A stretch of 64,000 nucleotides of DNA from Candidatus Villigracilis adiacens (lineage in GTDB: Bacteria; Chloroflexota; Anaerolineae; Anaerolineales; Villigracilaceae), in assembly GCA_016703605.1 (NCBI GenBank), contig JADJBU010000026.1, positions 186,001 through 250,000 of the forward strand. Direction: 5' to 3'. The first letter of the stretch is position 1, and each line of letters starts with the position of its first letter. Shown in pieces: positions 43,113 through 51,975 of this stretch. The notes under the pieces were generated by a model. That model did not search any database and was not told where the DNA came from. It was given only the letters and a program-made list of their open reading frames with translations. A program made the translations under genes and the position numbers.

Positions 43113-44003
43113 TACCTCCCCCATCCACTTCCCAAACTCCGCCCCATCCATTTTTTCCACCGCCCTGCCCCAGCGTTCGAGCGCCCAGCCCCAGAAGTCG
43201 AATTCGATGGTGGAAATATTGGCTTGAATCGCCGCCCACAATCCCCAGCCCACGTCGGACATGATCATATTCAGTTTCATGCGCGCGATCATGGCGGGAG
43301 TCGCTTCACCGAAATAGGCGGCGCAGACTTCTCGAATCTGGTCGTCGTTGAATTGCATTTCCTGGCAGGTGTTGCCCAACTCGAAGGTCGGGTCGTTGTT
43401 GCCGCTGTACTCGTAGTCGATCAGCCAGAGTTGCTCCCCGTCGTCAATGTAGTTTTCGGCGAGCAGGTCGTTATTACAAGGGACGGTCGCCAGCGGCTTG
43501 GCGGACATCGCTTTTTCGATCTCGTTCACGGTCGGCATCCGGTCAGCATAGCCGTCTGGGGTTTTGATGGAGCGGTCACGGCACAGGCGTAGATAATACT
43601 CTGTGAGGCGGAACATATTGAAGTCCGAGTAGAAGCGCGGACCGGCGTGGAGTCGCTTGATGGACTGAGCCATGCGCGAGGGTTGACCAGGCTCATTCAG
43701 CGAATCCTTCGACATGGTTTTGCCGTCGAGGAACTCGATGACCATGACGTTGTGTTCGGGAAAGTAATTGAGAACCTGCGGCGCGACTCCAGCCTGCGCC
43801 GCGGCGACCGTGTTGTGGTATTCGTTCGCGCGGTCAATCGCGAGCAGTTCGGTGCTTGCGCCGGGGACGCGCGCGAAGTACGGTTTGCCGTCTACGAGAA
43901 TTTTGTAATTGGTGTTGGTTAAGCCACCGGAAAGTTGTTCGATGGAAATATCCCTGCCCTTCCAATCGTCCACTTTGGCGGCGATCTCTTCGATGATGGA
44001 CAT
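43104..44003 (-). CDS. Choline/ethanolamine kinase-like phosphotransferase
   Basis: A 299-aa kinase-fold protein. LSGGLTNTNYKILVDGKPYFARVPG is the glycine-rich start of LicA/choline kinases. The catalytic loop reads ATVPCNNDLLAENYI, where the family usually has HxDxxxxN; His is replaced by Cys, but Asn and Asp remain. LWLIDYEYSGNNDPTFELGN is the second metal-binding motif (DYEY). GGAG supports ATG 44003. The substrate could be choline or another amino alcohol. The large permease gene next to it may supply that substrate. Confidence 0.82.
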   Translation of the reverse strand: MSIIEEIAAKVDDWKGRDISIEQLSGGLTNTNYKILVDGKPYFARVPGASTELLAIDRANEYHNTVAAAQAGVAPQVLNYFPEHNVMVIEFLDGKTMSKDSLNEPGQPSRMAQSIKRLHAGPRFYSDFNMFRLTEYYLRLCRDRSIKTPDGYADRMPTVNEIEKAMSAKPLATVPCNNDLLAENYIDDGEQLWLIDYEYSGNNDPTFELGNTCQEMQFNDDQIREVCAAYFGEATPAMIARMKLNMIMSDVGWGLWAAIQANISTIEFDFWGWALERWGRAVEKMDGAEFGKWMGEVVK

Positions 44004-44021
44004 ACTTGGCTCCATAACGCA

Positions 44022-44065
44022 AAAGGTGACAGTCATGGCGCCACGGCGCCATGACTGTCACCTTT
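44022..44065 (-). terminator. Terminator of the APC permease gene
   Basis: A perfect 21-bp stem beginning AAAGGTGACAGTCATGG, with a 2-nt loop and a TTTT tail on the minus strand. It ends 19 bp upstream of the choline-kinase-like ATG. Confidence 0.85.
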
Positions 44066-44076
44066 CTTAATTTAAC

Positions 44077-45723
44077 TTACTCAACCGGAATTTCAGATGT
44101 AACCTTGTCCATGTCAATGCCTTCGCTCTTGCGTTTGGATTTGAAGCCGTAGTAGATCGCGGCGGCAATCGCGTAGCACGAGCCGAGGAAGATCATAGAG
44201 TTGGTGTTGGCAATGCTGATGCCGTACAAACCGGGAGGCACGCCGCCGCTGTTGAGCCACGGGTCGAAGAACCATTCCACCAGCAGGAAGAGCAGGAAGC
44301 CGCCGAAGATCAGACCGGCGACAGTGATGAGCGGAATGCCTGCCACTTTCATCTTGGCGATGGGAGAGGCTTCATACAGTTCCTTCTTCTTATATGGCAG
44401 GATGATCGCGGCGATGGCGGTGCCGAAGTACATGATGGCGATGCCCTGCGTCGCTGCCAGCGTGATGGATTTGAAACCGGCGACATCATAGGCATACAAG
44501 GCTGCCACGATAATGGCGGGCAGGATCATGTACAGCATCGCGTTGACCGGCGTGCCGTTCTTGTTCAACTCGGCGGCTTTTTCGGGGAGCAGGCGGTCGA
44601 AGGCGGCGGCAAAGATCACGCGGGTCGAGGAAAGAAACAGCGTGCCAGCCCAGCCGAACCACCAGGTGCTCATCAGCAAAAGGACGACGATCTGGATCAG
44701 GCGGTTATCGGTGAGGAAGACCGCCAGCATCGCCGGGTTGGGCCACACCGGCAGCGGAGGCGCTTCGGTCACATAACCCCAGGCATAGTTCCACCAGGCG
44801 GCATTGGCTTGGACGTAAAAGTCCCAGCCGATGGTTTTCTGAACGCCGAGGAAGAAAATGATCGCCAGCGCGGTGGTCACGCCGAGCGCCCAAGCCATGC
44901 CGGAGAAGTTGCGCTTGTAATCGGTCGCGCCGCGCACTTCGCCATAGAGGGTCGCGCCCCAGTTGGGCCACAAATTGAAGAAGACCAGATACGGAAGCGT
45001 GACCATGATCAAGCCGAAGGTGCCGCCCATCAACGGGGTCGAAGCGTAAGCAGCAATGCCCTGCTCGACGGTCGGCTCGTAAAGACTGCCCGAGGTCCCA
45101 AAGTATGCGGCGGAGTTTGCATCGAGACCGGCTTTGAATTTTTCAGGCGAACCGGTGAAGAGCAGCACGATCACGATCAGCAAGCCGAGCATACCCGCGT
45201 AGAAGGAATACTTCTGCACGCGCGCATAAGACTTCATGCCGAGGAAGATGACCACCGCCACGAAGACGAGCGTGAGCAGCGAACAGACGAAGAGCGGTGT
45301 GCCAGGTCCGGCGAACCAGACAGCGGCTTGCTGCATCCCAAACGCGCCGAGCAGCGGCGTGATGACGATCTGCCTCAGCATGTCGCCGTAGATGGGAGTC
45401 CACAGCCAGAGCGTGAACCACCAGCCGGTGATGGCGAGGATGAAGCCGATGCCGCCGCCGAAGACACGCGTCTGCCAGACGTAGTCGCCGCCCGAGCGCG
45501 GCATGACCGCGATCAACGAGGCGTACACCACCACTTCAAAGATGATGAACACCGCGCTGATGATCAACGCGGGGATCATCCCGCCTCCAAAATAATACAT
45601 CTGGCTGAAGCTGTAGAATCCCAGCGTCACCAAATTGATGGAGAAGAACGCGTAGATGAACGCGTCGAAGACCGACCACGAACGCACCATGCCGGTCGCC
45701 TTGCGAACAAACAGGTCACTCAT
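44077..45723 (-). CDS. APC-family amino acid/amine permease
   Basis: A 548-aa protein with twelve predicted transmembrane helices. VVYASLIAVMPRSGGDYVWQTRVFGG is the APC signature of helix 3 (P-x-x-G-G-x-Y). GTLFLSSTRVIFAAAFDRLLPEKAAELNKNGTPVNAML is the conserved loop 8 region. An extended middle section holds exposed aromatic residues. GAGGAG ribosome site. Likely imports an amino acid or polyamine; substrate unknown. Confidence 0.88.
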   Translation of the reverse strand: MSDLFVRKATGMVRSWSVFDAFIYAFFSINLVTLGFYSFSQMYYFGGGMIPALIISAVFIIFEVVVYASLIAVMPRSGGDYVWQTRVFGGGIGFILAITGWWFTLWLWTPIYGDMLRQIVITPLLGAFGMQQAAVWFAGPGTPLFVCSLLTLVFVAVVIFLGMKSYARVQKYSFYAGMLGLLIVIVLLFTGSPEKFKAGLDANSAAYFGTSGSLYEPTVEQGIAAYASTPLMGGTFGLIMVTLPYLVFFNLWPNWGATLYGEVRGATDYKRNFSGMAWALGVTTALAIIFFLGVQKTIGWDFYVQANAAWWNYAWGYVTEAPPLPVWPNPAMLAVFLTDNRLIQIVVLLLMSTWWFGWAGTLFLSSTRVIFAAAFDRLLPEKAAELNKNGTPVNAMLYMILPAIIVAALYAYDVAGFKSITLAATQGIAIMYFGTAIAAIILPYKKKELYEASPIAKMKVAGIPLITVAGLIFGGFLLFLLVEWFFDPWLNSGGVPPGLYGISIANTNSMIFLGSCYAIAAAIYYGFKSKRKSEGIDMDKVTSEIPVE

Positions 45724-45751
45724 AACAACTCTCCTCGTTTGAAAATATTAT

Positions 45752-45777
45752 GTACCGCAAACTGAAGTTTGCGGTAC
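45752..45777. repeat. REP-like palindrome
   Basis: GTACCGCAAACT, two central bases GA, then the exact complement of the left arm. It lies between the permease start and the phosphoesterase stop. It is identical in its core to the units of the 56945 array. Confidence 0.85.
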
Positions 45778-45779
45778 GG

Positions 45780-46727
45780 TTAACCGGTTGTCAAAACGTA
45801 ATTCTCGATCTTATTCTTTCCAAGTTTGATGATCGCCCCCAGCAGCGTCCCCTGTTCATACATCGAGCCGGGGTTGATCACTAAAGTTTTTCCGATGCGC
45901 GTCGAACCGCGTCCCTCGTGGATGTGCCCGTGCAGGCTCACCAACGGCTGGGTCTTTTCAATCGCGGCTCGCAGCGCCGTCGAGCCGACGGGGATCATCG
46001 AATTGCCCGCCAGCACCGGACGCAAATCCTTGTCGAGTTCGGGCGCTTCATCCAACCCGGATTTATACGGCGGCACGTGGATGTTGAAGATGGAATTGGA
46101 CGGATTCTTCAGACGGGAGATCATCGCCTCATACCGCGCCGCAAGTTGATCCTCGTCCTCTTCACGATGCGTCGCCCAGGGTGTTCTATTGCTCCAGCCG
46201 GACGCGATCATCTCATGCCCGCTTGCCAGATTCACCACCTCCCCTTCCGCCAGCACAACCGTGCGGCTCTCGCGGATGATGTCGTCCACCTCGTCCATGT
46301 CGTCGTTGCCCGGGCAGCAGTAGATCTTCATGCCCGTGCCAGCCAGTTTCTTCTCAGCCAGTTCCATCCACTGCTGGACGACCTTGAGAACTTCCTGCAA
46401 AAAGATCGCGCTGACCTTGGCCGGGTCCTTCTCCAATTCCTGAATTTCATCCGGATTGGTGAGGTACGGATAATACCCGCGGCTGCGGACCTTCTTCCGC
46501 ATGTCGGTCAGTTCATCTTCATTTGTAATTTCAAAAACCTGTTCGAGTAAAGTGACGCGGTAATTACTTCCACCCTGATGAATGAACGGGACCACCGCCT
46601 TGCCCGTCATGTCGCCGCCGAGGATCAACTGATCCGCGCCGTAAAACTTCCCCGCATTCAAGAACTTGCTCCAGCAAATATCCGAACCGTGAATATCCGT
46701 CGCAAAAAATATGGTGGTCACATGCAA
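45780..46727 (-). CDS. Calcineurin-like metallophosphoesterase
   Basis: A 315-aa protein with all metal motifs of the superfamily: FATDIHGSD (D-x-H), LILGGDMTG (GGD), CCPGNDDMDE (GND) and SLHGHIHEGRGS (GHxH). The end motif SMYEQGTLLGAIIKL closes the fold. AAGGA ribosome site. It stands alone between REP elements. Substrate cannot be named; cyclic nucleotides or nucleotide phosphates are possible. Confidence 0.9.
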   Translation of the reverse strand: MHVTTIFFATDIHGSDICWSKFLNAGKFYGADQLILGGDMTGKAVVPFIHQGGSNYRVTLLEQVFEITNEDELTDMRKKVRSRGYYPYLTNPDEIQELEKDPAKVSAIFLQEVLKVVQQWMELAEKKLAGTGMKIYCCPGNDDMDEVDDIIRESRTVVLAEGEVVNLASGHEMIASGWSNRTPWATHREEDEDQLAARYEAMISRLKNPSNSIFNIHVPPYKSGLDEAPELDKDLRPVLAGNSMIPVGSTALRAAIEKTQPLVSLHGHIHEGRGSTRIGKTLVINPGSMYEQGTLLGAIIKLGKNKIENYVLTTG

Positions 46728-46919
46728 ATCCTTCTAAATGAAATTGGCTTGCAGAGGTGGTGCGGTTTAATGACGGCTATTATACTCATCATTAAAGGTG
46801 TTTGAAGACAATATTAACACCACCGAAGGGGTAAAAAAGTTACGACTTGTATCTTTTCTCACAACCATCGCGCCGATTCGGAAAATCCATGCTATAGTTT
46901 TCAACAACAGGAGGCAGCC

Positions 46920-47273
46920 ATGTTCGACAAACGCAAAGAACCCCGCAAAAAATTGATGGCGTTCACGCCCGTGTATACGCTCCATCCCAAAACCCTGCTC
47001 GGCTATCTCGAAGACCTGACCCTGCGCGGCGCAAGAGTGGTGGGAGATGTGCCCCTTGAAGCGGACAAACACGTGACCCTCATGATCGAATTCCCCAAAG
47101 ACACTGCCAGCCTGCCGCCCGAACCCTTCACCATCCAAGCCCGCCTGGCAAGGGCAGGCAGGGACGAAACCCGCTACGAAAACCTCGGCTTCGAATTTGT
47201 GGATGTGACCGCTGAACAAATGTCAATTCTCGAGGCGGTCATTCAGCGGTATGAGTTCAAACGGGAGATTTAA
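46920..47273 (+). CDS. PilZ domain protein (c-di-GMP receptor candidate)
   Basis: A 117-aa protein. FDKRKEPRKKLMAF has the RxxxR of PilZ domains and YLEDLTLRGARVVGD the D-x-(S/T)-x-x-G motif. The remaining beta barrel (KHVTLMIEFP, NLGFEFVDVT) fits, and the ending helix is typical. AGGAGG ribosome site. A single-domain PilZ of this kind is expected to sense cyclic di-GMP. No partner is adjacent. Confidence 0.82.
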   Translation: MFDKRKEPRKKLMAFTPVYTLHPKTLLGYLEDLTLRGARVVGDVPLEADKHVTLMIEFPKDTASLPPEPFTIQARLARAGRDETRYENLGFEFVDVTAEQMSILEAVIQRYEFKREI

Positions 47274-47401
47274 ACCGATCAGGGCAATCGGGGAAAGGCG
47301 GTAAAATAACCAGGTCATTGGAGACCGAATGGCAACACACAGGGGCACACGCCAGGCTCGCTACCCAAAATTTGACGCACACTCAAATTTAAGGAGAAAA
47401 A

Positions 47402-48781
47402 ATGACTTCCCCCTATCCGCCCGAACCGTTCCGCATCAAAGTTGTGGAACCCATCCGCCTCATTTCGCGTGAGGAGAGAGAAGCGGCGCTTCAAGAAGCA
47501 GGCTACAATCTCTTCCTGATGAAAGCCGAAGACATGTTCGTTGACCTGTTAACCGACTCCGGCACAGGCGCGATGAGTCACGACCAATGGGCAGCCATCA
47601 TGCGCGGCGACGAGTCCTATGCGGGCGCACGCTCGTTTCAGCGCCTCAAAACCGCCGTGGAAGACGTCTTTGGTTTCAAGCACTTTGCCCCCACCCACCA
47701 GGGACGCGCCGCCGAAAATATTCTCGCCGCATGTCTGGTGAAGCCGGGTCAATGGGTGCCGAGCAACATGCACTTCGACACCACCGATGCCAACATCCGC
47801 GCAAGACATGGCCGCCCTGCCAACCTCGTCATCGACGAAGCGCACGACCCCGAGAACCGTCACCCCTTCAAGGGCAACATGAACATCAACAAGCTCAAAG
47901 CCTTCATTGCAAAGTATGGGCGCGAGCAAATCCCAATGGGGATGATCACGGTCACGAACAATGCCGGAGGCGGTCAGCCCGTTTCGATGGAAAATCTCAA
48001 AGCGGTTTCCCAGGTCTATCGCGAGCATGGCATCCCGTTCTTCATCGATTCCGCACGCTATGCCGAGAATGCTTACTTCATCAAACAACGCGAACCCGGT
48101 TATGCAAACAGATCGGTCAAAGAGATCGCGCGTGAGATGTTCTCGCTTGCCGACGGCATGACCATGTCTGCCAAGAAGGATGCCATCGTCAACATCGGCG
48201 GGCTGATCTGCATGAACGACGACACGCTCTTCCAGAACGTGAAGAACGAATTGATCCTGCGCGAGGGCTTCCCCACCTATGGCGGACTCGCCGGGCGCGA
48301 CCTGGATGCCATGGCGGTTGGACTCTACGAAGGCTTGGACGAAGATTATCTGCGCTATCGGCTTGGGCAAACGGCGTACCTCGCCTCACGCCTGAACGAG
48401 GCTGGGATTCCCACCCTTCAGCCGACCGGTGGTCATGGCGTATACGTCAATGCCGGGGCGATCTTCCCGCACATCCCCAATTACGAATTCCCCGCGCAAG
48501 CCCTCGCCATAGAGTTGTACCGCGAAGGCGGCATCCGTGGCGTGGAAATTGGCTCGGTCATGTTCGCCTGCCTCGACCCGGAAACGAATCGATGGAATTA
48601 CCCCGCGCTCGAACTATTACGCCTCGCCATTCCACGCCGGACGTATACGCAAAGTCATTTGGATTACGTGGCTGATTGTCTTATCGCGATCAAATCACGC
48701 GCCGGCAAAGTGAGCGGTTATAAATTTACCTACGCGCCCGAGTTGCTGCGCCACTTCACTGCGAGGTTCGAGCCGCTCTAA
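47402..48781 (+). CDS. tnaA: Tryptophanase
   Basis: A 459-aa PLP enzyme that splits L-tryptophan to indole, pyruvate and ammonia. YPPEPFRIKVVEPIRL, DLLTDSGTGAMS, THQGRAAENI and DSARYAENAYFIKQRE are family signatures. The PLP lysine is in TMSAKKDAIVNIGG (K258/K259). Near the C-terminus the motif GIRGVEIGS matches tryptophanases; tyrosine phenol-lyases have a Met...Arg pair there. AAGGAG ribosome site. It is followed by a tryptophan dioxygenase and an EamA exporter. No TnaC-like leader peptide with Trp was found. Confidence 0.88.
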   Translation: MTSPYPPEPFRIKVVEPIRLISREEREAALQEAGYNLFLMKAEDMFVDLLTDSGTGAMSHDQWAAIMRGDESYAGARSFQRLKTAVEDVFGFKHFAPTHQGRAAENILAACLVKPGQWVPSNMHFDTTDANIRARHGRPANLVIDEAHDPENRHPFKGNMNINKLKAFIAKYGREQIPMGMITVTNNAGGGQPVSMENLKAVSQVYREHGIPFFIDSARYAENAYFIKQREPGYANRSVKEIAREMFSLADGMTMSAKKDAIVNIGGLICMNDDTLFQNVKNELILREGFPTYGGLAGRDLDAMAVGLYEGLDEDYLRYRLGQTAYLASRLNEAGIPTLQPTGGHGVYVNAGAIFPHIPNYEFPAQALAIELYREGGIRGVEIGSVMFACLDPETNRWNYPALELLRLAIPRRTYTQSHLDYVADCLIAIKSRAGKVSGYKFTYAPELLRHFTARFEPL

Positions 48782-48929
48782 TGCCCTGTCCTTGCGAGGG
48801 CGATCTTGTTCTTTGCCCGAAGCAATCTTTTGTAATCTGGAGATTGCTTCGTCGCAAGCGCGCTCCACGCAATGACATTTGACCTCGCCAAAAAAGTCAT
48901 TTTCGCCACAGAGTATCTAGTGAGGAACC
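48782..48929. other. Gap between tnaA and the dioxygenase gene with repeat fragments
   Basis: It contains an inverted GAAGCAATCT / AGATTGCTTC pair (about 48820-48851) and CGCAATGACAT, pieces of a dispersed repeat also glimpsed at 23238-23260. It may act as a weak terminator, so co-transcription is uncertain. Confidence 0.5.
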
Positions 48930-49967
48930 ATGACCGAAGACCTTCTGTATTACACCGACTATCTCGAACTCGATAAAGTGCTGAACAGCCAGCATCCCAA
49001 AAGCGGGCTTAAGACCGACGAGACGCTTTTCATCATCATCCACCAAGCCTACGAACTGTGGTTCAAGATGGTCATTCACGAACTGGACCGCGCGCGCGAG
49101 ATATTCGACACAGACAATGTGCTGGACAATGCCGGAGAAATGAGTATTGCCGTCCACAAATTGAAGCGGGTGGTGAAGATATTCGAAGTCGTCAACCGCC
49201 AGGTGGATATTCTTGAAACGATGACTCCGATGGATTTCCTCGAATTCCGCGACCTGCTTGTGCCGTCTTCAGGATTCCAGAGTTTGCAATTTCGCATCAT
49301 CGAAGCCAAACTGGGGCTCAAAATGGAGCAGCGTCACAAAGCCAACTACTACAAGAACACCCGTCCGGGTGGATTCAACCAACAGGATTACGACGCAATC
49401 TCCGCCGTAGAGTCCGAGGCGACGCTCAAGGGGCTGGTCGCCAAATGGGCAGAGCGAACCCCCTTCTTCGATGAAGCCCTGTGGCAGGACTTTCAATCCA
49501 AATACCCGCTCGAGGAAGGCGAGCAAAAATTCTGGAGCGATTACAAACAAATTTACAAGAACAGTTTATCCGGCTCGGTGGAGTTGCGTCAGTTCGATGA
49601 ACTGGAAAAGATTTTTTATAAAGAAGGCTTGGGTGAATTTTCGGTAAGCGCGATGCGCGCGGTTTTGTTCATTATGATGTACCGCAACCTGCCCATCTTT
49701 CAACAGCCATTCGACCTGCTTTCGACCTTGATCGACATTGACGAAATGCTTTCGCAATTCCGTTATAAACACATGCTGATGGCACGGCGCATGATCGGCG
49801 TGCGCATGGGCACAGGCGGCACCAGCGGAGCGGGCTATCTCGAAGGCGCATTGAGACAGCATTACATCTTCAAGGAACTCACCGAAGTTTCAACCTTTTT
49901 GGTGGAGCGCAGTCATTTGCCCGACTTGCCCAAAGCCGTCAAAGAGAAAACCAGTTTCAACGCGTAG
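48930..49967 (+). CDS. kynA: Tryptophan 2,3-dioxygenase
   Basis: A 345-aa haem enzyme that oxidises L-tryptophan to N-formylkynurenine. YYTDYLELDKVLNSQHPKSG, then DETLFIIIHQAYELWFKMVIHELD, is the diagnostic N-terminal region containing the distal His. Later HKHMLMARRMIGVRMGTGGTSGAGYL-like text (seen as YKHMLMARRMIGVRMGTGGTSGAGYL) matches the substrate loop. It is longer than the ~280 aa bacterial norm. It needs O2. No formamidase or kynureninase lies nearby. Confidence 0.92.
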   Translation: MTEDLLYYTDYLELDKVLNSQHPKSGLKTDETLFIIIHQAYELWFKMVIHELDRAREIFDTDNVLDNAGEMSIAVHKLKRVVKIFEVVNRQVDILETMTPMDFLEFRDLLVPSSGFQSLQFRIIEAKLGLKMEQRHKANYYKNTRPGGFNQQDYDAISAVESEATLKGLVAKWAERTPFFDEALWQDFQSKYPLEEGEQKFWSDYKQIYKNSLSGSVELRQFDELEKIFYKEGLGEFSVSAMRAVLFIMMYRNLPIFQQPFDLLSTLIDIDEMLSQFRYKHMLMARRMIGVRMGTGGTSGAGYLEGALRQHYIFKELTEVSTFLVERSHLPDLPKAVKEKTSFNA

Positions 49968-49973
49968 AAAGCA

Positions 49974-49999
49974 GTAACGCCGACTTAAGTCGGCGTTAC
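49974..49999. repeat. REP-like palindrome
   Basis: A perfect 26-bp palindrome, half-site GTAACGCCGACTT. It lies 6 bp after the dioxygenase stop and 11 bp before the transporter start. It may terminate, or separate translation of the two. Confidence 0.8.
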
Positions 50000-50010
50000 A
50001 AATTACATAC

Positions 50011-50952
50011 ATGCTGCGTCTCATCTCCCTCGGCAGTCTTGCCGCGCTCTTCTTTAGCAGTACCTTCGTCGTCAACCGCGCCCTGAGTTTGCAGGGCGGT
50101 CACTGGGCATGGACATCCTCTCTGCGCTTCGGGTTCATGCTCATCTTTTTGATTGTCATCTTAATAATAAAAGACGGCAAAAAAGCGTTGAACGATGTGA
50201 AGGATGTTTTTCTGAACCATTGGTTGTTCTGGGTCATTTCAGGCAGCATCGGCTTTGGCGTTTTCTATTCGCTCATCACCTTCAGTTCGCAATACGCCTC
50301 CGGCTGGGTCGTCGCCACCACCTGGCAGGCCACCATCCTCGCCACACCCGTCGTCATCGCGCTTTTCGGTCGCAAAGTGCCGCGCAATGGATTGGTCTTC
50401 ACAGGCATCATCTTCATCGGCATCGTCCTGGTCAACATCGAACACGCCGCGCTCGCCAGTCTCCGCGAAGTGTTATTGAGCGCATTGCCCGTTCTCGGCG
50501 CGGCATTTGCCTACCCCATCGGCAATCAACTCGTCTGGGAATCGCGCAAGGGGAATCATCCACGCCTGCCGCATATCCAACACCCGATCTTGGATAACGC
50601 CTTTGCGCGAGTCCTGCTCCTGACGCTCGGTTCTCTCCCCTTTTGGGCTGGGTTGCTGCTAGCGACCTTTCCTCCCGCCCCAAGCGTAGACCAACTCATC
50701 AGCACCGCGTTGGTCGCTTTGCTTTCGGGTGTGATCGCCACCACATTGTTTCTTTATGCCCGTCATCTCTCCCATCAACCCTACGAAATCGCCGCCGTCG
50801 ATTCGACTCAATCGCTCGAAGTGGTCTTCTCACTCACCGGCGAGATCGTTTTCCTCAGCGGCGCCCTCCCCGGCTGGATCGGTCTCGCAGGCATCCTGCT
50901 CACCATTTTGGGATTAATAGCCTACATCAGTTTTCAAAACAACGCGCCATGA
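50011..50952 (+). CDS. EamA/DMT-family transporter
   Basis: A 313-aa protein with ten predicted transmembrane helices in two EamA halves. LAALFFSSTFVVNRALSLQGGHWAWTSSLRFGFMLIF begins the first half. LISTALVALLSGVIATTLFLYARHLSHQPYEIAAVDSTQSLEVVFSLTGEIVFL is the second-half signature. It probably exports a metabolite. Its place after tnaA and the dioxygenase suggests tryptophan, indole or kynurenine products, which is inference from context only. The ribosome site is weak. Confidence 0.82.
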   Translation: MLRLISLGSLAALFFSSTFVVNRALSLQGGHWAWTSSLRFGFMLIFLIVILIIKDGKKALNDVKDVFLNHWLFWVISGSIGFGVFYSLITFSSQYASGWVVATTWQATILATPVVIALFGRKVPRNGLVFTGIIFIGIVLVNIEHAALASLREVLLSALPVLGAAFAYPIGNQLVWESRKGNHPRLPHIQHPILDNAFARVLLLTLGSLPFWAGLLLATFPPAPSVDQLISTALVALLSGVIATTLFLYARHLSHQPYEIAAVDSTQSLEVVFSLTGEIVFLSGALPGWIGLAGILLTILGLIAYISFQNNAP

Positions 50953-50958
50953 CCCGCC

Positions 50959-50980
50959 GTACCGCAAACTTCAGTTTGCA
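50959..50980. repeat. REP-like palindrome, partial
   Basis: GTACCGCAAACTTCAGTTTGCA, the same core as the array at 56945, lies 6 bp after the transporter stop. Confidence 0.75.
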
Positions 50981-51004
50981 CCCGCCAGGGAGATTAATCT
51001 TGTC

Positions 51005-51433
51005 CTACCCTTCCAGCGCCTTCTTCAAGGCTTGCATGGTGTCGTCCATCTGTTTATCCATCTGGCTTTTCATCATGCCTTCGGCGAGTTTGAACAAGCC
51101 GCCGAACTCGCCTTCGCCCGACATTGTGACCAGCGTGCCGCCGTCTTTGGGCGTGAAGGTAAATCCGCCGTGCATGGAAATAGGCGCGTCCACGGTCTTG
51201 TATTCGTAACGCGCGGGCGGCTCCCAGACGGTGACTTCAGACTTCATCTCCATTTTCTGTCCGAGCATTTTCGACACGAACATGTATTGCGTTCCGACGC
51301 GCGTCGCGCCTTCGGTCAGCATTTTGGATTCGATGAATCCGACCATCCATTTGGAGGCGTTGCTGAAGTCGGTGGCGAAGGCGAATGCCTTCTCGGGCGT
51401 GCAGTTGATGTGGATTGATTTTTCGAGTTTCAT
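51005..51433 (-). CDS. SRPBCC (START/Bet v1-like) domain protein
   Basis: A 142-aa protein. MKLEKSIHINCTPEKAFAFATDFSNASKWMVG is the typical first strand and helix of the polyketide-cyclase/SRPBCC fold. TVWEPPARYEYKTV and GGTLVTMSGEGEFGG follow in order. It binds an unknown hydrophobic ligand. AAAGGAG ribosome site. Confidence 0.85.
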   Translation of the reverse strand: MKLEKSIHINCTPEKAFAFATDFSNASKWMVGFIESKMLTEGATRVGTQYMFVSKMLGQKMEMKSEVTVWEPPARYEYKTVDAPISMHGGFTFTPKDGGTLVTMSGEGEFGGLFKLAEGMMKSQMDKQMDDTMQALKKALEG

Positions 51434-51493
51434 TTTTTCTCCTTTGGTGAAATGATCTGGTCACATTCTACAAAGCCGTCGTTTAGAAATCGT

Positions 51494-51901
51494 TTATTTT
51501 TGGGGTGTCTTTGACTGAAACAACGTGACCTGCAATCCGTCGGGATCCTGGAGGCGGACGTTGAGATCGCCCCAGGGAGTTTCGACGGGTGCGTGGACGA
51601 GGGTCGCGCCGTTGGCGAGCGCACGCTTCAGCGCGGACGGGAGGTCTGGCACCTGCAGCGCGAAGCGGATCTGCCCGCTGACGCGTTTCTCCGCTTCGAG
51701 TTGGTCAATCACTTCCGCCTGCCTCTCGTCGAACAGTTCGAGCGTGGCTTGACCCATTTCGAGCATGAGCGCGCGCCCGCCGTCGTTGTTCCAGACCGCA
51801 GCGGGTTCGAGACCGAGTCCGTCGCAGTAGAATTTGACGAGGCGTTCATAGTCGCTGGTCGTGATGGCGACGCGCAGTTGGAGGATGGGGGGATTGGTCA
51901 T
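51494..51901 (-). CDS. VOC superfamily (glyoxalase/bleomycin-resistance-like) protein
   Basis: A 135-aa protein from ATG 51901 (AAAGGAAAAACC upstream). LQLRVAITTSDYERLVKFYCDGLGLEP and RFALQVPDLPSALKRALANGATLVHAPVETPWGDLNVRLQDPDGLQVTLFQ are the two beta-alpha-beta halves. The C-terminal Glu found in metal-dependent members is replaced (VTLFQ), so metal catalysis is doubtful. Role unknown; ligand binding is possible. Confidence 0.85.
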   Translation of the reverse strand: MTNPPILQLRVAITTSDYERLVKFYCDGLGLEPAAVWNNDGGRALMLEMGQATLELFDERQAEVIDQLEAEKRVSGQIRFALQVPDLPSALKRALANGATLVHAPVETPWGDLNVRLQDPDGLQVTLFQSKTPQK

Positions 51902-51975
51902 GGTTTTTCCTTTGGCGAATTTCTTAAACACGAAGGACACGAAGTACACAAAGGGGAAGGAAAGGTTTATTGGCT

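Noticed and set aside
47329..47401. Possible TnaC-like leader peptide before tryptophanase
   Set aside because: The only short ORF with a nearby ATG has no Trp codon and runs into the tnaA frame region.
47402..48781. Tyrosine phenol-lyase assignment
   Set aside because: The C-terminal motif is VEIGS as in tryptophanase; the Met/Arg pair of tyrosine phenol-lyase is absent.
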